NCBI RefSeq assembly: GCF_002749975.1 | Contig: NZ_PEIG01000007.1 | Location: forward strand, 124,001 to 188,000 | From: Gloeocapsopsis sp. IPPAS B-1203 | GTDB lineage: Bacteria > Cyanobacteriota > Cyanobacteriia > Cyanobacteriales > Chroococcidiopsidaceae | Reading direction: 5' to 3' | Length of the DNA: 64,000 bases | Part shown: in pieces, positions 55,911 through 64,000 of the stretch | Position numbering within the stretch: the first letter of the stretch is position 1 | Layout of the letters: every line of letters starts with the position of its first letter | Made by a program: the position numbers and the translations under genes | Notes under the pieces: generated by a model | Told to the model about the DNA's origin: nothing | Seen by the model: only the letters and a program-made list of their open reading frames with translations | The model's database searches: none

Positions 55911-57312
55911 GTTGAGTGTTAGACAATGCTTTAAAAGTGTAATATTGCTATCATTTACTACAATTTTTTTATTGAGTAATACAGCAAGTGCCAATACAAA
56001 GCCTCAAGCGTTACGTTCTGGCATTAAAGTACGCAATGTTATGTATACGCTAGCGGCATCTCCTTCAGTGCGGATTGCTAAAGATCCTAGAAGTAATCAT
56101 CTTTACTATTTAAAGCGAAATGGTGAAATTTATCGCGTTAATCTAGCGACTTCTCAAAGTCAATTGGTTTATAGCCGTAAAGATCATCAATTAACTAATA
56201 CTCAAGGAATGGCAATTGGACCAGATGGTGCTATTTACTTAGTAGGAAATACAAATTTAACTAATAGTTTGACAAAAGCAACAATTGTTAAAGGAGTGAT
56301 GAATTCTAGTACAAGCGATCGCTTCTGGTCTATTCTAGCTGAAACAGCAGGATATCCTAAAAGCAATACAGCCTACGATCATGGCTTCAATGGTATTGTT
56401 GTGAGTTCTGGAAATAAATATATTTATGTCAACAGTGGTTCTCGGACTGATCATGGAGAAATCCAATCTGCTAATGGACAATTTCCTAACACTCGCGAAG
56501 TAGGATTAACAACTTGTATCTTTCGCTTACCTACAAATGGTAAAAATATTTTTCTGCCAAATAATCGACAACTATTAAAGTCAAGAGGCTATGTTTTTGC
56601 CGAAGGTATTCGCAATACGTTTGACATGGCTTTTGCACCTAACGGGCATTTATTCGGCGCAGAAAATGGTCCTGATCGCGATATGCCAGAAGAATTAAAT
56701 TGGCTGCGTCAAGGTCGTCATTATGGTTTTCCTTGGCGTATAGGTGGAGCAAATAATCCTCAGCAATATCCTGGTTATAATCCTACTCAAGATCGGCTAT
56801 TAAATCCTCTGTTTCATGCAGTTAAGCAAGGTTTTTATCGCAACGATCCGACTTTTCCTAAAAAACCTAATATAACCTTGACAGAACCAATTCCTAATTT
56901 TGGTCCTCATGCTGATAGTTTTCGCGATCCTCAAGATGGACTCGTTAAAGATGCTAGTAATCTAGGAAGATCTCTGAGTACTTTCACAGCACATCGTTCT
57001 CCTTTAGGATTAGTCTTCGATACTCAAAAAGCATTAAGTTCTGAGTTTCAGGGAGATGGCTTTCTGTTGAGTTGGACAAAAGGCAATTCAAATGGAGATT
57101 CTAGGCGCGGACCTTTTCGAGATCCTAGTGAAGATTTACTGCATTTAAAACTAACAAAAGTTGGCAGTACTAACTATAGACTAAACGCAAGAAGAATCGT
57201 CAGAAGCTTTCGACAGCCAATTGATGCTGAAATTATTGGTAATAAGATCTATGTTTTAGAATTCGGTGGAAGTCAAGGCATTTGGGAAATTACTTTACCA
57301 GTAAAGAGATAA
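55909..57312 (+). CDS. Exported PQQ-type sugar (sorbosone/glucose) dehydrogenase-like beta-propeller
   Basis: 467 residues; signal peptide 1-29 (cut after ASA), then a six-bladed propeller as in soluble quinoprotein dehydrogenases: FAEGIRNTFDMAFAPNGHLF, AENGPDRDMPEELNWLRQGR and YGFPWRIGG. It should oxidise a sugar in the periplasm with PQQ, though PQQ supply is not evident here and many cyanobacterial members are untested. Convergent with eboF, 14 bp apart. Confidence 0.82.
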   Translation: MLSVRQCFKSVILLSFTTIFLLSNTASANTKPQALRSGIKVRNVMYTLAASPSVRIAKDPRSNHLYYLKRNGEIYRVNLATSQSQLVYSRKDHQLTNTQGMAIGPDGAIYLVGNTNLTNSLTKATIVKGVMNSSTSDRFWSILAETAGYPKSNTAYDHGFNGIVVSSGNKYIYVNSGSRTDHGEIQSANGQFPNTREVGLTTCIFRLPTNGKNIFLPNNRQLLKSRGYVFAEGIRNTFDMAFAPNGHLFGAENGPDRDMPEELNWLRQGRHYGFPWRIGGANNPQQYPGYNPTQDRLLNPLFHAVKQGFYRNDPTFPKKPNITLTEPIPNFGPHADSFRDPQDGLVKDASNLGRSLSTFTAHRSPLGLVFDTQKALSSEFQGDGFLLSWTKGNSNGDSRRGPFRDPSEDLLHLKLTKVGSTNYRLNARRIVRSFRQPIDAEIIGNKIYVLEFGGSQGIWEITLPVKR

Positions 57313-57326
57313 GGAAACATATGCGT

Positions 57327-58697
57327 TTATCCCTCTTGCTGTAAATGAGACAAGATGACGTCATGAATGTCTACTGCACTTAAGATTGATGGTAGCAAGT
57401 TGGTTGCATGAGTTATTAGTAATGGTGCTTCGTCGGTAGAAGTAGGAATTCGCCCGTGTGAACCTTTAACTAAAGAAGCGTCTAAAGGAATAATATCCAT
57501 TAACGTACGAAATCCGAGTTGCTTTTGTAGTAAGATTTTTGCAACTTTTAATTGCTGCCAGCGAATCGCCGGATCGACGAATAATTCTACAGGATCGTAG
57601 CCTGGTTTGCGGTGAATATCGACAGTGCGAGCAAAGTCTGGTGCTTTGTTGTCATCAAGCCAATAATAATAAGTAAACCATGCATCAGGGGCAGAAACAG
57701 CTACTAATTCACCAGAACGTGGATGATTTAAATGATACGCTGCCTGACCTTCTTCACCCAAAACAAAATCAACTCCTGGTACTTGTTCGATGAGTTGCTG
57801 TACTTCTGCAATTTTATTGCGATCGCTAACATAGATATGGGCAATTTGGTGATCTGCAACGGCAAAAGCCGTACTTGCACCTGGATCTAAAAGTTCTCTT
57901 CCAAGTTCTTCGCGTATTGCTAAATAACCATGTTCGCGCAAGACTCGATTTAAGGAAACTGCACGATTGACAGAGGTAATGCCATATTCAGAAACTATAA
58001 TCACTTTGGCACGCGACTCATAGAATTGAATTAACTCCTGACATACTGCGTCTATTTCTTGTAAATCACGGGCAATTGTGCTGGGATCAGTTCCTAAACG
58101 CTGTAAGCAGTAATCTAAATGCGGAAGATAAATGAGTGTTAATGTTGGAGAATACATTTCCTCTACAGCGATCGCAGAAGAAGCAATCCACTGCGTTGAA
58201 CGTATAGTTGTTTTTGGTCCCCAAAATTCAAATAAGGGGAAAGTTCCTAAACGTTCTTGTAACTTAACTCTTAAGTCTGCAGGTTGCGTGTATATGTCAG
58301 GGATCTTTCTACCGTCTGCGGGATACATCGGTCGTGGCGTTACCGAAATATCGACTGAGGAGTACATATTATACCACCAAAAGAGATTCGCGCAGGTGAA
58401 ATTAGGTTCTAAAGCGCGTGCCGCTTCCCATATTTTCTCAGCTTGAACTAATTTATTTGACTGCCGCCAAAATTTTACTTCACATTCATCGCGGAAGTAC
58501 CAACCATTGGCAACAATACCATGATCTTGAGGATACTTCCCAGTTAAATAACTTGCTTGCACCGAACACGTTACCGCAGGTAATACTGGTTTAATAAAAG
58601 CTGTGTGTCCAGATGCTGCCCATTTTGATAAGAATGGTGTATGTTTTAATAGACTGGGCGTTAATCCGACTACATTTAGAACAACGGTTTTGTGCAT
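57327..58697 (-). CDS. eboF: Alkaline phosphatase/nucleotide pyrophosphatase family protein EboF
   Basis: 456 residues. The alkaline-phosphatase superfamily nucleophile Thr lies in PAVTCSVQASYLTGKYPQDH, with metal ligands in PHLDYCLQRLG, VSEYG and GSHGRIPTS. Known Ebo operons end with such a gene. It may act on a phosphorylated intermediate of the exported metabolite; the substrate is unknown. Last gene of the leftward ebo operon, 122 bp from eboE. Confidence 0.85.
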   Translation of the reverse strand: MHKTVVLNVVGLTPSLLKHTPFLSKWAASGHTAFIKPVLPAVTCSVQASYLTGKYPQDHGIVANGWYFRDECEVKFWRQSNKLVQAEKIWEAARALEPNFTCANLFWWYNMYSSVDISVTPRPMYPADGRKIPDIYTQPADLRVKLQERLGTFPLFEFWGPKTTIRSTQWIASSAIAVEEMYSPTLTLIYLPHLDYCLQRLGTDPSTIARDLQEIDAVCQELIQFYESRAKVIIVSEYGITSVNRAVSLNRVLREHGYLAIREELGRELLDPGASTAFAVADHQIAHIYVSDRNKIAEVQQLIEQVPGVDFVLGEEGQAAYHLNHPRSGELVAVSAPDAWFTYYYWLDDNKAPDFARTVDIHRKPGYDPVELFVDPAIRWQQLKVAKILLQKQLGFRTLMDIIPLDASLVKGSHGRIPTSTDEAPLLITHATNLLPSILSAVDIHDVILSHLQQEG

Positions 58698-58748
58698 AAC
58701 TTTGTTTAAGCAAATCCTTTAATACTAACGTCAGCAGCTACAAAGACA

Positions 58749-58768
58749 AAACCTGTGGAGACAGGTTT
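58749..58768 (+). repeat. Dispersed palindrome repeat, single module between eboF and eboE
   Basis: Perfect hairpin AAACCTGT-GGAG-ACAGGTTT (8-bp stem, 4-base loop). The same module is at 60082-60101 between eboE and eboD. Confidence 0.75.
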
Positions 58769-58819
58769 CTGCAGAGCCTATTGCTGGGTTAGTTCACGCA
58801 CCATCTGGACTTAGTATGC

Positions 58820-60022
58820 TTAGTTGCCAAGTTTTTGCAATACCCATTCATATTCGCGTTGAATTGAGGCGAGTAAATCTAGTTTCATCGCTGGTGGTAG
58901 TACATCCCAGGTGTAAGTTTCAATTTCTAAATGGTGACATGATTGTCCTAATAAATTGAGAACTTCAACAATATCGTCTTGTGTAGATTGCAACGTTTGA
59001 TAACCGCGAATAAAAATTGGAACGTGAAAGTGGGTTCGCCACTCTTGGGCAGTAGATTGTGCTAGATGAGGTAATGCTGTGGTGAGATCTGAGTAGTGAT
59101 GTAACGTACCATCTTGCGATCGCGCGATAACTTGGTGTAAATAAGTTGATTCTGCAAATAAACTTAAGCGATCGCTAATAATTTTGCGCTGGGCTGTTTC
59201 TTTTGGTAATGTAACTTGGATAGCTGCACTAATTTGAATTTTACCGATGTGAATGCCTGCTGATCGTAAACGTGTAAAAGCAGACTTCGGATCTTCGTAC
59301 TCTACAGCAAAATGACACGTATCATAGCAAATACGAACATGTTCAAGTAACAACGCTTCTGCGGTAGCTTGAGAAATGTCTAAACTTTTACTGAGATAGT
59401 TTCCACCAATTGGTAATAGCCAAGAAGAAAAAAAGTCAATAACTTCTGTTGTATTTTCAATTAATCCGTCAGGTTCAGGTTCTAAATCGAGATGAAGCAA
59501 CTTACCTGTTGTTTCGCGAATGCGATGCATTTCGGCAGCGACTGCGGCTATATTTAGCGTGGCACTCTCAAATACATTATCTCTACTGACTTTTGTAAAC
59601 CAAGGTTTGTAAGACAGTGGCAGTGTAGAAATTCCGCCATCGATACCTTCGGGTAATAGTGTTGCCAGAATTTGAGTTAAATGTAAGGTGTAGTTGAGGC
59701 GATCGCTTGTTTGCCAATCGGGTGCATAGACTTTATCTTTGACAACTTGATGATGAAATCCGCCGTAAGGAAAGCCATTTAAGGTAAAAACATATAAATT
59801 ATTTTGCTTCAGCCAAGCTTGAAATTGGGCAAGATAATTACTTTCTAAAAGTTCACTTGCTGTTTGAGCTGCTAATCTTAAACCAATGCCAAACGGCTTT
59901 TTTGGTGCTATTCTAGCTTTGAGTTCAGGAATATAGGCTTTTAAGTTTGCAAATACATCCTGCCAAGATTCTCCAGGATGAACGTTTGTGCAATACGTTA
60001 AGTGGATATTTTCTAGCTGCAT
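58820..60022 (-). CDS. eboE: Metabolite traffic protein EboE (TIM-barrel, xylose-isomerase-like)
   Basis: 400 residues from ATG 60022 (LENIHLTYCTNVHPGESWQD); upstream codons to 60076 are unlike the family. TIM-barrel metal-site text (LHLDLEPEPDGLIENT, CYDTCHFAVEYEDP, HFHVPIF) resembles sugar isomerases. EboE is part of the operon linked in Nostoc punctiforme to export of the scytonemin monomer; the reaction is unknown. Stop TAA at 58820. Confidence 0.85.
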   Translation of the reverse strand: MQLENIHLTYCTNVHPGESWQDVFANLKAYIPELKARIAPKKPFGIGLRLAAQTASELLESNYLAQFQAWLKQNNLYVFTLNGFPYGGFHHQVVKDKVYAPDWQTSDRLNYTLHLTQILATLLPEGIDGGISTLPLSYKPWFTKVSRDNVFESATLNIAAVAAEMHRIRETTGKLLHLDLEPEPDGLIENTTEVIDFFSSWLLPIGGNYLSKSLDISQATAEALLLEHVRICYDTCHFAVEYEDPKSAFTRLRSAGIHIGKIQISAAIQVTLPKETAQRKIISDRLSLFAESTYLHQVIARSQDGTLHHYSDLTTALPHLAQSTAQEWRTHFHVPIFIRGYQTLQSTQDDIVEVLNLLGQSCHHLEIETYTWDVLPPAMKLDLLASIQREYEWVLQKLGN

Positions 60023-60054
60023 TTTCCTGATATGTAATTGTGGTTCTTTCAACA

Positions 60055-60162
60055 GCGGTTGAAACCGCAGCTGCATAAACGAAACCTGTCTGCACAGGTT
60101 TTATTCGATATTATTAGTCCACGAAGGTGGACTATTGTTTGTTAAGCTGCGACTTTAGTTGC
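60055..60162 (-). repeat. Composite multi-palindrome repeat, long copy B
   Basis: All four modules, opposite in order to copy A: GCGGTTGAAACCGC (60055-60068), AAACCTGT-CTGC-ACAGGTTT (60082-60101), AGTCCAC-GAAG-GTGGACT (60116-60133) and GCGACTTTAGTTGC (60149-60162). The last module covers the eboD stop codon (60155-60157), so the repeat supplies the end of that gene. Confidence 0.8.
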
Positions 60163-61384
60163 CAAGCTTGTCATGGTATTGTTGCAACAACGCGATCGCC
60201 TTCTCATACACTAATAAATCAACTTGATGTACCTCAACTCCTTTACCAATCTTCTCTAGCAGCATCAGGGTTAATTCTCCACCTAAGTGTTCCCGAAACT
60301 CACTCAGCCCTCGAAAAATACAATCAGAATGTTCTGGTTGATGTAATTTATCTACTAATTCCGCTACATACAAACTAAAACCTAGTGTCTGGAGTGTATC
60401 TAAAATCTGCTGCCAATCTGATTTTGTGAGTAGCCCGATTAAATAGGAATAGGTGCTATCCAAAGCTATCCCAATTGCCACAGCTTCTCCATGACGTAGG
60501 CTGTAGTTCGTCAACTGTTCGAGTTTATGTGCCGCCCAATGTCCAAAGTCTAAAGGGCGTGAGGAACCTTTCTCGAACGGATCGCCACTAGTTGCAATAT
60601 GCTCTAAGTGTAATTGAGCGCAACAATAAATTAATTCTTGCATCGCTTGCAGATCGCGTTGCGCTAATGCAGTTGCGTATTTTGTAATGAATTTAAAAAA
60701 ATCTGCATCTTTAATTAATGCGACTTTCACAGCTTCGGCAATTCCAGAACGCCAGTCACGGTCATCTAGAGTGGTCAGAAAATTGATATCATTTAATACT
60801 GCATAAGGCGGTGCAAAAGTTCCCAAAAAATTCTTCTTACCAAAGGCATTAATACCATTTTTGACGCCAACACCTGAATCGTTCTGCGCTAATACTGTCG
60901 TCGGAACGCGAATTAAGCGAATTCCTCGATGTGCGGTTGCTGCTGCGTATCCTGCCATATCTAATACTGCACCACCACCAATTGCTAATACATAAGAATG
61001 GCGACACAATCCACTACGATCAATAATTTGGTGAATTTGTTCAATCAGTTTAGGATCGTTCTTTGCCGTTTCCCCCCCAGGAACGATCGCCGGTTGCTGA
61101 ACGAGTGTAAATGTATCTCGATAAAACTGAGCATAGGCTGCTAATTTTTCTAGTAGTGTTGGTTGATGTTGTAGTAAACCTGCATCAATTACCGTTAAGA
61201 CTTTTTTTGAGCTATCTCCGTCGATGGTAAGAACTTGTGCGAAAAGAGGATTATCTAACTCAAATAGTCCATTAGTAAAGTGGACATCATAATTAAATGT
61301 CACAGGGAAACATTGTTTAAGCAATTTCCCACAGGGAACGCTTCGCGATCGCATATCAGATGCACTTTTGATCCCAATTGTCAT
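60155..61384 (-). CDS. eboD: 3-dehydroquinate-synthase-like protein EboD
   Basis: 409 residues from ATG 61384 (TIGIKSASDM); an in-frame start at 61411 would overlap eboC further. Core sugar-phosphate cyclase motifs: IPGGETAKNDPKLIEQIH, LAIGGGAVLDMAGYAAATAH, RVPTTVLAQNDSGVGVKNGI and RHGEAVAIGIALDS. The family may cyclise sedoheptulose-type or related sugars rather than DAHP. The C-terminus lies inside a repeat module. Confidence 0.88.
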   Translation of the reverse strand: MTIGIKSASDMRSRSVPCGKLLKQCFPVTFNYDVHFTNGLFELDNPLFAQVLTIDGDSSKKVLTVIDAGLLQHQPTLLEKLAAYAQFYRDTFTLVQQPAIVPGGETAKNDPKLIEQIHQIIDRSGLCRHSYVLAIGGGAVLDMAGYAAATAHRGIRLIRVPTTVLAQNDSGVGVKNGINAFGKKNFLGTFAPPYAVLNDINFLTTLDDRDWRSGIAEAVKVALIKDADFFKFITKYATALAQRDLQAMQELIYCCAQLHLEHIATSGDPFEKGSSRPLDFGHWAAHKLEQLTNYSLRHGEAVAIGIALDSTYSYLIGLLTKSDWQQILDTLQTLGFSLYVAELVDKLHQPEHSDCIFRGLSEFREHLGGELTLMLLEKIGKGVEVHQVDLLVYEKAIALLQQYHDKLGN

Positions 61385-61397
61385 AATTACTATTAAA

Positions 61398-62306
61398 TTA
61401 AGTGACAGCAAAAATTTGAGCTAAACTCAATGAAATAGGCAGCAAACCTAACACGAGTAAGCCATAAGGTAATCCGGCAAAACCAGATGCGATCGCTGCA
61501 TCTAAAATAATCAGCGACAACACTCCCGCTTTAACTGCGGTACGAATATTCACTGGAGTTGCTTCGCGCCAAGCTTGCACAAAAGCAGGAACAACACGCC
61601 AAGCAAACAATGCGACAAAAGGTAATGCGCTAATCACTTGATATTCTGGCAATATCCCTAGCGTTAAAACTCCACTGATAACTCCTGCAATCATGACTAA
61701 TGCAACGATGCCAGTGCTATTATTTCCGCCGTGAACTTCACCTTGGCTAATTGCCGTAATCGCCGCAATATAAGCGATCGGAATCAATGCTAAAAACCAC
61801 AGTTGTTCTACCATCGCCGGAACCGCACTCACGCCGAGTAGCAGATTACCTCCGCGACAGATTCCCATATTTAGTGGACCAAAAACAACATGGTGCTTAC
61901 TAAACGCATCGTAAAGAATTGCTGCAAAAGCAACTGTAGCAGCAATAACAAGGCTTGTTGCCGAGACTTGGGCAGCTGCAATGATACCAATAACTAAAAG
62001 AAAAGTTCCTAAGGCGATCGCATTTTGTCTAGCAATAGTACCACTAGGTATTGGTCTTTCTGGTCGTTCTTGAGCGTCTAATTCGGCATCAAAGACATCA
62101 TTAAAAACGACGCCACCACCATACAAACCACTTGTTGCCAGTAATAGCCAGACTAAAGGCAAAATATTGAGAAGATCTACTTGTCGCCACAATACTAAAC
62201 CAGATGCCGCGAAGCCGACTAAAATATCTGCCCAAGCTGTGACAATGTTAGCAGGTCGCATCAGTTGCAAATAAGCCCGTGTTTGGCTTTTCGCTGCTTG
62301 CAACAT
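61398..62306 (-). CDS. eboC: UbiA-family prenyltransferase EboC
   Basis: 302 residues, about nine membrane helices. The two Asp-rich prenyl-diphosphate sites are present: NDVFDAELDAQERPERPI and the second near ILYDAFSKHH. Third gene of the ebo operon. It likely prenylates an aromatic or sugar-like acceptor; neither is known. 13 bp separates it from eboD. Confidence 0.88.
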   Translation of the reverse strand: MLQAAKSQTRAYLQLMRPANIVTAWADILVGFAASGLVLWRQVDLLNILPLVWLLLATSGLYGGGVVFNDVFDAELDAQERPERPIPSGTIARQNAIALGTFLLVIGIIAAAQVSATSLVIAATVAFAAILYDAFSKHHVVFGPLNMGICRGGNLLLGVSAVPAMVEQLWFLALIPIAYIAAITAISQGEVHGGNNSTGIVALVMIAGVISGVLTLGILPEYQVISALPFVALFAWRVVPAFVQAWREATPVNIRTAVKAGVLSLIILDAAIASGFAGLPYGLLVLGLLPISLSLAQIFAVT

Positions 62307-62330
62307 TGTTGTGTCTCCTAATTGGGAATC

Positions 62331-62361
62331 GGTAATAGGTAATAGGTAATAGGTAATTGGT
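62331..62361. repeat. 7-bp tandem repeat (GGTAATA)x3.5 upstream of eboC
   Basis: Units GGTAATA x3 then GGTAATT, 24 bp before the eboC start. Same unit family as near purD and eboB. Confidence 0.85.
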
Positions 62362-62392
62362 GTTGCTTGATACTGAAACTGAAATGCTTTCT

Positions 62393-63301
62393 CTACTCAA
62401 TTAAGATTTGATCGCAGGTAGCTTCAACAACTGGGGTTTGTCCGCGTAAGACGGAGTTACCGTAATAGAGTTCGCGTTGATCGATTGTAGAAGTATTTAG
62501 CCAGTCGGTTTCACTGAATTGATGGCTTTGACTATAGGCTGCTAAAGCATTTTCATAGCATACCGCCCTGACGTGGGCTTCAGGAATTCCGCGTTCAAGC
62601 ATCAATTGGGCAGTTTTTGGTACAGCTAGCGGATCGCTCACACCCCAATCAGCACTACTATCAACAATAATGCGATCGCACCCATATTGACGGACAATCT
62701 CAACCATCCGTGCATTACCCATTTTGGTATGTGGGTAAATTGTAAATGCTGCCCAGAACCCCCGTACTAGCACTTCTTCTACGGTTTCTTCATTGTTATG
62801 GTCAATAATAACTCGTGATGGTGCTAAACCATATTCAACACAGCGATCCATACTTCGGCTAGCACCAGCTTTTTTATTGCGATGTGGTGTGTGAATCAAC
62901 ACCAACATATCGAGTTCTTGGGCGAGTTCAAGTTGTTGACAAAAGTATTTGTCCTCAGCAGGTGTCATATCATCATAGCCAATTTCACCAATTGCCACGA
63001 CTCCTTCTTTACACGCATACAGTGGCAACAGTTCCATTACCATTTCGGCTAAAGCTTCGTTGTTTGCTTCTTTGGGGTTCAAGCCAATCGTACAATAGTG
63101 CTGAATACCAAACTGACTTGCCCGAAAGCGTTCCCAGCCAATAAGACTACTGAAGTAATCTTTAAATGATCCAGAACTTGTGCGCGGTTGCCCTAGCCAA
63201 AACGACGGTTCAATAACGGCGACAACACCATACTCGCGCATCACCATATAATCGTAAGTTGTCCGCGAAACCATGTGGATATGAGGGTCAATGAACATCA
63301 T
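62393..63301 (-). CDS. eboB: TatD-family metal hydrolase EboB
   Basis: 302 residues; amidohydrolase-type barrel with metal ligands DPHIH (N-terminus), GEIGYDD, HTPHRN, IDHNN and SSADWG. Related to TatD deoxyribonucleases but in the Ebo subgroup. Second gene of the operon; ATG 63301 preceded by AATTACC-type heptamers at 63304-63331. The substrate in the Ebo pathway is unknown. Confidence 0.88.
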   Translation of the reverse strand: MMFIDPHIHMVSRTTYDYMVMREYGVVAVIEPSFWLGQPRTSSGSFKDYFSSLIGWERFRASQFGIQHYCTIGLNPKEANNEALAEMVMELLPLYACKEGVVAIGEIGYDDMTPAEDKYFCQQLELAQELDMLVLIHTPHRNKKAGASRSMDRCVEYGLAPSRVIIDHNNEETVEEVLVRGFWAAFTIYPHTKMGNARMVEIVRQYGCDRIIVDSSADWGVSDPLAVPKTAQLMLERGIPEAHVRAVCYENALAAYSQSHQFSETDWLNTSTIDQRELYYGNSVLRGQTPVVEATCDQILIE

Positions 63302-63303
63302 AA

Positions 63304-63331
63304 GGTAATGGGTAATTGGTAATAGGTAATT
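63304..63331. repeat. 7-bp tandem repeat (GGTAATN)x4 upstream of eboB
   Basis: GGTAATG, GGTAATT, GGTAATA, GGTAATT, 3 bp from the eboB ATG, so any ribosome site would have to lie within the repeat. Confidence 0.85.
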
Positions 63332-63349
63332 GAGGAGAACGATTGCGAA

Positions 63350-64000
63350 TTATCGTACATCAGCGCCGAGGCGATCGCAGCTAAAGCTACTCCATGTCAG
63401 ATCGCCGTGATGAATTGCTGCTTGTAAATTTGGGTAACGTGCTAGTAATTCTTGGGCTTGTGGTAGGGGAGAGTGCGCACATGCTAAAGCTGCGGCTTCT
63501 TGCTGCACAATATCATCTGTTTCTAAGACTTCTGCCAAAACTTGCAACTCTTTAGCAGAATATCCAACAAAGCGCCATAGTTCAGGTGTCACACTTCGTT
63601 TTGCTGCCCAGCGTTCGCGTACATAATCAAGCAGCATTCTAGCTAACTCTGGATTGGCACGGCGATCGCTACCTTGAATAAGATACAACGGACTCTCCAC
63701 AAAAACTGCTTTGAGGATCATTTGATTCCAAGCAAGATCGTCAAAATATTCTGCTGGATAAGGATTACGCAAAGCAACAGCATCAAATACAGTTGTCATA
63801 TTACTTCGTACTCCCTCTGCTGCTCTAGCACAATGCTTTTCTGGATGTGGCAGTAAGGGTAAACTTTGATACAAGGCAACTAATTCTCTGACATCTGCTG
63901 TTGTGAAGACTTGTTCGAGTATCCATAAATATTTCTCAACATCTGCATGAGGTAAGGATAAAACAACCAACGCCCGCCCTGCTTGATCGACACTCCAGTG
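63350..64000 (-). CDS. eboA: EboA domain protein, N-terminus off the window
   Basis: First gene of the ebo operon. The frame ends at 63350 and stays open to base 64000 (last codons read HWSVDQAGRALVVLSLPH), so this is partial; about 217 residues are visible. Mostly helical HEAT-like protein (RMLLDYVRERWAAKRSVTPE; SYSAKEL-like helix VGYSAKELQVLAEVLETDDI). The family is found only in Ebo operons and its role is unknown. The likely C-terminal end is DRLGADVR. Confidence 0.8.
   Translation of the reverse strand, partial: HWSVDQAGRALVVLSLPHADVEKYLWILEQVFTTADVRELVALYQSLPLLPHPEKHCARAAEGVRSNMTTVFDAVALRNPYPAEYFDDLAWNQMILKAVFVESPLYLIQGSDRRANPELARMLLDYVRERWAAKRSVTPELWRFVGYSAKELQVLAEVLETDDIVQQEAAALACAHSPLPQAQELLARYPNLQAAIHHGDLTWSSFSCDRLGADVR

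Overview
The window comes from a cyanobacterial chromosome. GCGATCGC (HIP1) octamers are scattered through genes and spacers. Many genes are oxygenic-phototroph markers: the nblS kinase and rpaB regulator, psb35, a CCB2/CCB4-like cytochrome b6f assembly factor, ycf35, ycf46, sqdB/sqdX, ccsA and a BciB-type divinyl reductase. An Ebo operon and a Hmp/Tax3 pilus chemotaxis locus point to a motile or UV-exposed cyanobacterium. I cannot name a genus from sequence alone. I saw no rRNA, tRNA, CRISPR array, prophage or intact insertion sequence.

Layout. (a) 1-9.9 kb: a pilus chemotaxis (hmp/pil/tax3) locus. Leftward come a CheY, a CheW, a membrane MCP, a stand-alone HPt protein and a CheA-REC kinase cut by the window edge; hmpF runs rightward across a 0.6 kb spacer. 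(b) 9.9-14 kb: tilS, ccsA and a DUF3352 gene, all leftward. (c) 14.1-18.4 kb: a Pho-box-preceded pstSCAB phosphate transporter operon, then bioY and lspA. (d) 20-28 kb: a Pro/Thr repeat protein, an FHA-fused class A PBP, a DUF3038-DUF4335 pair, apt, an orphan peptide-type ABC permease and two small proteins. (e) 28-33.6 kb: ycf35, ycf46, a ribbon-helix-helix/Zn-finger protein, and the sulfolipid genes sqdB-sqdX. (f) 33.9-43 kb: radA divergent from rpaB, a b6f assembly gene, DUF456, a subtilisin-like protease, an alpha/beta-hydrolase lacking its nucleophile, and nblS. (g) 43-54.4 kb: housekeeping genes (purD, phr, two Nudix genes, folK, a class A PBP, psb35, terB-like, rsmB, a delta-9-type desaturase) and a mazEF module. 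(h) 54.5-64 kb: bciB, a PQQ-type sugar dehydrogenase and the leftward ebo operon (eboA partial, B, C, D, E, F).

How the genes connect. The hmp genes would form one polar chemosensory complex controlling type IV pili. nblS and rpaB encode a known high-light/nutrient-stress kinase-regulator pair and lie only 5 kb apart. pstSCAB and sqdBX both serve phosphate economy (uptake, and a phosphorus-free lipid). The ebo genes are known elsewhere to help move precursors, such as the scytonemin monomer, to the periplasm.

The most unusual non-coding feature is a composite multi-palindrome repeat of about 110 bp. It has two long copies (12.06 and 60.05 kb) and three part copies (40.1, 46.6 and 58.75 kb). 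Runs of 7-bp tandem repeats also lie just upstream of several genes (purD, rsmB, eboB, eboC).
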